Below are positions 62,512 to 64,000 of a stretch of 64,000 nucleotides of DNA, one piece after another (position 1 is the first letter of the stretch; each line of letters begins with the position of its first letter). The position numbers and the translations under genes were made by a program. The stretch comes from Gammaproteobacteria bacterium (lineage in GTDB: Bacteria; Pseudomonadota; Gammaproteobacteria; Pseudomonadales; Azotimanducaceae). The notes beneath the pieces are model-generated. The model was not told the origin of the DNA and ran no database searches. It saw nothing but the letters and a program-made list of their open reading frames with translations. The stretch spans positions 124,001-188,000 of the forward strand of contig JAPOVK010000016.1 in the NCBI GenBank assembly GCA_026708185.1, given 5' to 3'.

Positions 62512-63444
62512 TCAGGGCTGTGCGGCCACGAACTGCGCGAAGCGTTGCTCCAGGTATTCCCGCCGTGGCTGCAAGGGCGCCTCGGACGGTACGCGCAAGC
62601 TACGGTCCGCGAGCGCCTTCAGGCTTTCAAGCAATGGGCCATCCCTACCCTCGAAGACGCTCTCGGCTACGTGGATGCGCAGGTTCGGGTCCACGCCGAT
62701 CAGGTGCGTATCGAAGGCGGTGTGATGCAAGGTGGACATGCAGATCCCGTTCGTCACGGAGGCGGGACCCTCCTCCGCGTCCGGCACGATGTGAGCGCCC
62801 ACCAGGAGGTCGCGCAACGGCAATCCGCTGAACGCGCAACGGTAGCCATAGGCCGACTTGGTGCGGCTGCTGAACCAGGCTTGGTGGTTGCGCCGCCGGC
62901 TCTCGACCACGTAGTACGACCTTGGCCGCGACTCGGCATCGCCCGCCAACACGGCCTCGACCGAACTCACGTTTGCCCGCGCTGAATCGGCGGCCGCCAA
63001 GAGAGCCCGACCTTCCGCCTGGCTGAACTGTTCGACCCAGACCGGCCAGATCACTTCGTACACCGCTGGTCGAACCGCCAGGAAGTAGATCAGTGGCGCC
63101 TTGCGCTCGAAGGCAACGCGCAAGCTGTCGTTCGAGTCTCGCGCCGTGTCGCGCGCGAGGTCGTAAGAGAAGAGCCCCGTCTCCACGTCCAGGATCGACC
63201 CCTGGTCCCGGTACCAAGACCGACGCCCGGCCCGCGGTTCGGTTGTCTTGACGCTCAGCGCCCCGGTCATCTGTCGCGGCTTGAAGATGCCGCGCGCTCG
63301 GTTGGCGAAATGCACCTTGTCGCCACGGAACCGAAATCCGTCGTCAATGTCCCGCCAGGCGAGACGACCCGCGTTGGCGACTGCTAGCCGCTCCAACGCC
63401 GCGAATGCCGCTAGGCGGATGGGCAAGTCCGGATCGTCGCTCAT
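62512..63444 (-). CDS. HNH endonuclease (restriction-like)
   Basis: The product has 310 residues from the ATG at 63444. An N-terminal region (IRLAAFAALERLAVANAGRL, HFANRARGIFKPRQMTGALS) precedes an HNH nuclease domain near the C-terminus: AFSGLPLRDLLVGAHIVPD (His218), SVTNGICMSTLHHTAFDTHL (Asn232, His240-His241). This domain layout is that of HNH_2 restriction-type enzymes such as solitary modification-dependent endonucleases. It is encoded convergently with the broken ATPase gene. The frame extends to 63621, but the extra residues show no similarity. Confidence 0.85.
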   Translation of the reverse strand: MSDDPDLPIRLAAFAALERLAVANAGRLAWRDIDDGFRFRGDKVHFANRARGIFKPRQMTGALSVKTTEPRAGRRSWYRDQGSILDVETGLFSYDLARDTARDSNDSLRVAFERKAPLIYFLAVRPAVYEVIWPVWVEQFSQAEGRALLAAADSARANVSSVEAVLAGDAESRPRSYYVVESRRRNHQAWFSSRTKSAYGYRCAFSGLPLRDLLVGAHIVPDAEEGPASVTNGICMSTLHHTAFDTHLIGVDPNLRIHVAESVFEGRDGPLLESLKALADRSLRVPSEAPLQPRREYLEQRFAQFVAAQP

Positions 63445-63667
63445 GGCCGGCCTGGGATCAGGTGTCTGCGCACGGGTCTGTATCCAACGTGTCGACGTGA
63501 CAATCTCTACCGGAACCCGAGCGTAGCCGTTCTGGACGCACACGCGTACGTTCGAATCGGATACTGAGGCGTTGGGCAGAATGTCGGCTGATCTGGAGTC
63601 AACTGACAGATTAGCCGGCATCGGCCGTTTCGGCTAAACTGGGAGTCTTCTCCAGATCCGCCGATCC

Positions 63668-64000
63668 ATGTACATACGTCGGACGCTCGAAGACTCGATC
63701 CTGCGGATTTCGACCGCCTTTCCAATCCTGTTGCTCACAGGCCCACGGCAGGTCGGCAAGACCACTTTGCTTGAGAACTGCGGCGGCGAGAGACACTACG
63801 TCACGCTCGACGACCTCGATCAGCGCGAGATCGCGCGCACCGATCCGGCGCTGTTCCTGCAGATGCACCCCGCGCCCGCCACCATCGACGAAGTGCAATA
63901 CGCGCCGGAGCTTTTCAGCCATCTCAAGCTCGCGGTGGACCGGTCGCGGCAGCCAGGCATGTATTGGCTGACCGGCTCGCAGAAGTTCCACCTCATGCGG
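63668..64000 (+). CDS. AAA ATPase of the DUF4143/AAA_14 family (3' end outside window)
   Basis: The first 111 residues are visible. Walker A is GPRQVGKT at residues 25-32, then TIDEVQYAPELFSHLK is the Walker B region, and YWLTGSQKFHLM the sensor. This opening (MYIRRTLEDSILRISTAFP) is the common start of AAA_14/DUF4143 ATPases, which carry a nuclease-like C-terminal domain beyond the window edge. It is related to, but different from, the ATPase at 49383-50741. It is divergent from the HNH gene across a 223-bp gap where I saw no clear promoter pair. Confidence 0.85.
   Translation, partial: MYIRRTLEDSILRISTAFPILLLTGPRQVGKTTLLENCGGERHYVTLDDLDQREIARTDPALFLQMHPAPATIDEVQYAPELFSHLKLAVDRSRQPGMYWLTGSQKFHLMR

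Noticed and set aside
1-64000. CRISPR array, tRNA, rRNA or insertion sequence
   Set aside because: No regularly spaced short repeats, cloverleaf-like intergenic segment, rRNA-like stretch, transposase motif or terminal inverted repeats were found by reading the gaps.

Overview
The window is high-GC DNA (about two thirds G+C by eye), densely coding on both strands. It is almost certainly from an uncultured Gram-negative bacterium. A TonB-dependent receptor with a C-terminal aromatic residue, two lipoprotein signal peptides, SelO, Pcm, and Fbp-type and Dpp-type ABC transporters all fit Pseudomonadota. The repertoire (sulfatase, three phytanoyl-CoA dioxygenase-like enzymes, GMC oxidoreductase, N-acyl-D-amino-acid deacylase-like hydrolase, planctomycete-style cytochrome proteins) resembles marine or host-associated gammaproteobacteria. 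That placement is inference; no rRNA or tRNA gene was seen.

Left part (1-9 kb): a lipoprotein gene runs off the left edge. It is followed by a crotonase, a CmcJ/NvfI-type oxidoreductase and an orphan VapB-like antitoxin. A five-gene minus-strand operon then encodes an acyl-CoA synthetase, an APH-like phosphotransferase, a sulfatase, a GMC oxidoreductase and its small subunit, and looks like a catabolic unit for a sulfated or alcohol-bearing substrate.

9-20 kb: an iron(III)-binding protein with a Fur-box-like palindrome over its start codons; a secreted fusion of PPC-like domains, a c-type heme motif and a serine hydrolase; a phytanoyl dioxygenase; a BlaI/M56 regulator pair with its own promoter and dyad; and an FbpC/FbpB pair that probably partners the iron-binding protein.

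20-31 kb: SelO overlapping an exported isoaspartyl methyltransferase, two overlapping phytanoyl dioxygenases, a LivK-type lipoprotein followed by GTP cyclohydrolase I and a tartrate/malate dehydrogenase homologue, a TonB-dependent receptor and a polyamine-type binding protein.

31-41 kb: two nearly identical oligopeptide-type binding protein genes lie in direct orientation 3,713 bp apart. Between them, on the opposite strand, sit two complete toxin-antitoxin modules. The second copy leads a translationally coupled permease/permease/ATPase/ATPase operon.

41-49 kb: a tandem pair of paralogous membrane proteins faces a six-gene MoxR-DUF58-SpoIIM-RDD-DUF4350-DUF4129-type membrane cluster.

49-64 kb: a DUF4143-type ATPase beside a perfect 22-bp palindrome; a PPOX-family flavoprotein; a CopG-type antitoxin without a toxin; a five-gene minus-strand run (two-CxxCH protein, DUF1501 protein, SnoaL-like protein, D-aminoacylase-like hydrolase, MATE exporter); adenine deaminase; a frameshifted AAA-ATPase/nuclease gene; an HNH endonuclease; and a second AAA ATPase cut by the right edge.

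No gap between genes exceeds 300 bases. The largest (34384-34662, 29489-29739, 63445-63667, 59857-60055, 8965-9147) hold the regulatory elements listed or nothing I recognise. No CRISPR array, IS element, prophage or origin was seen.
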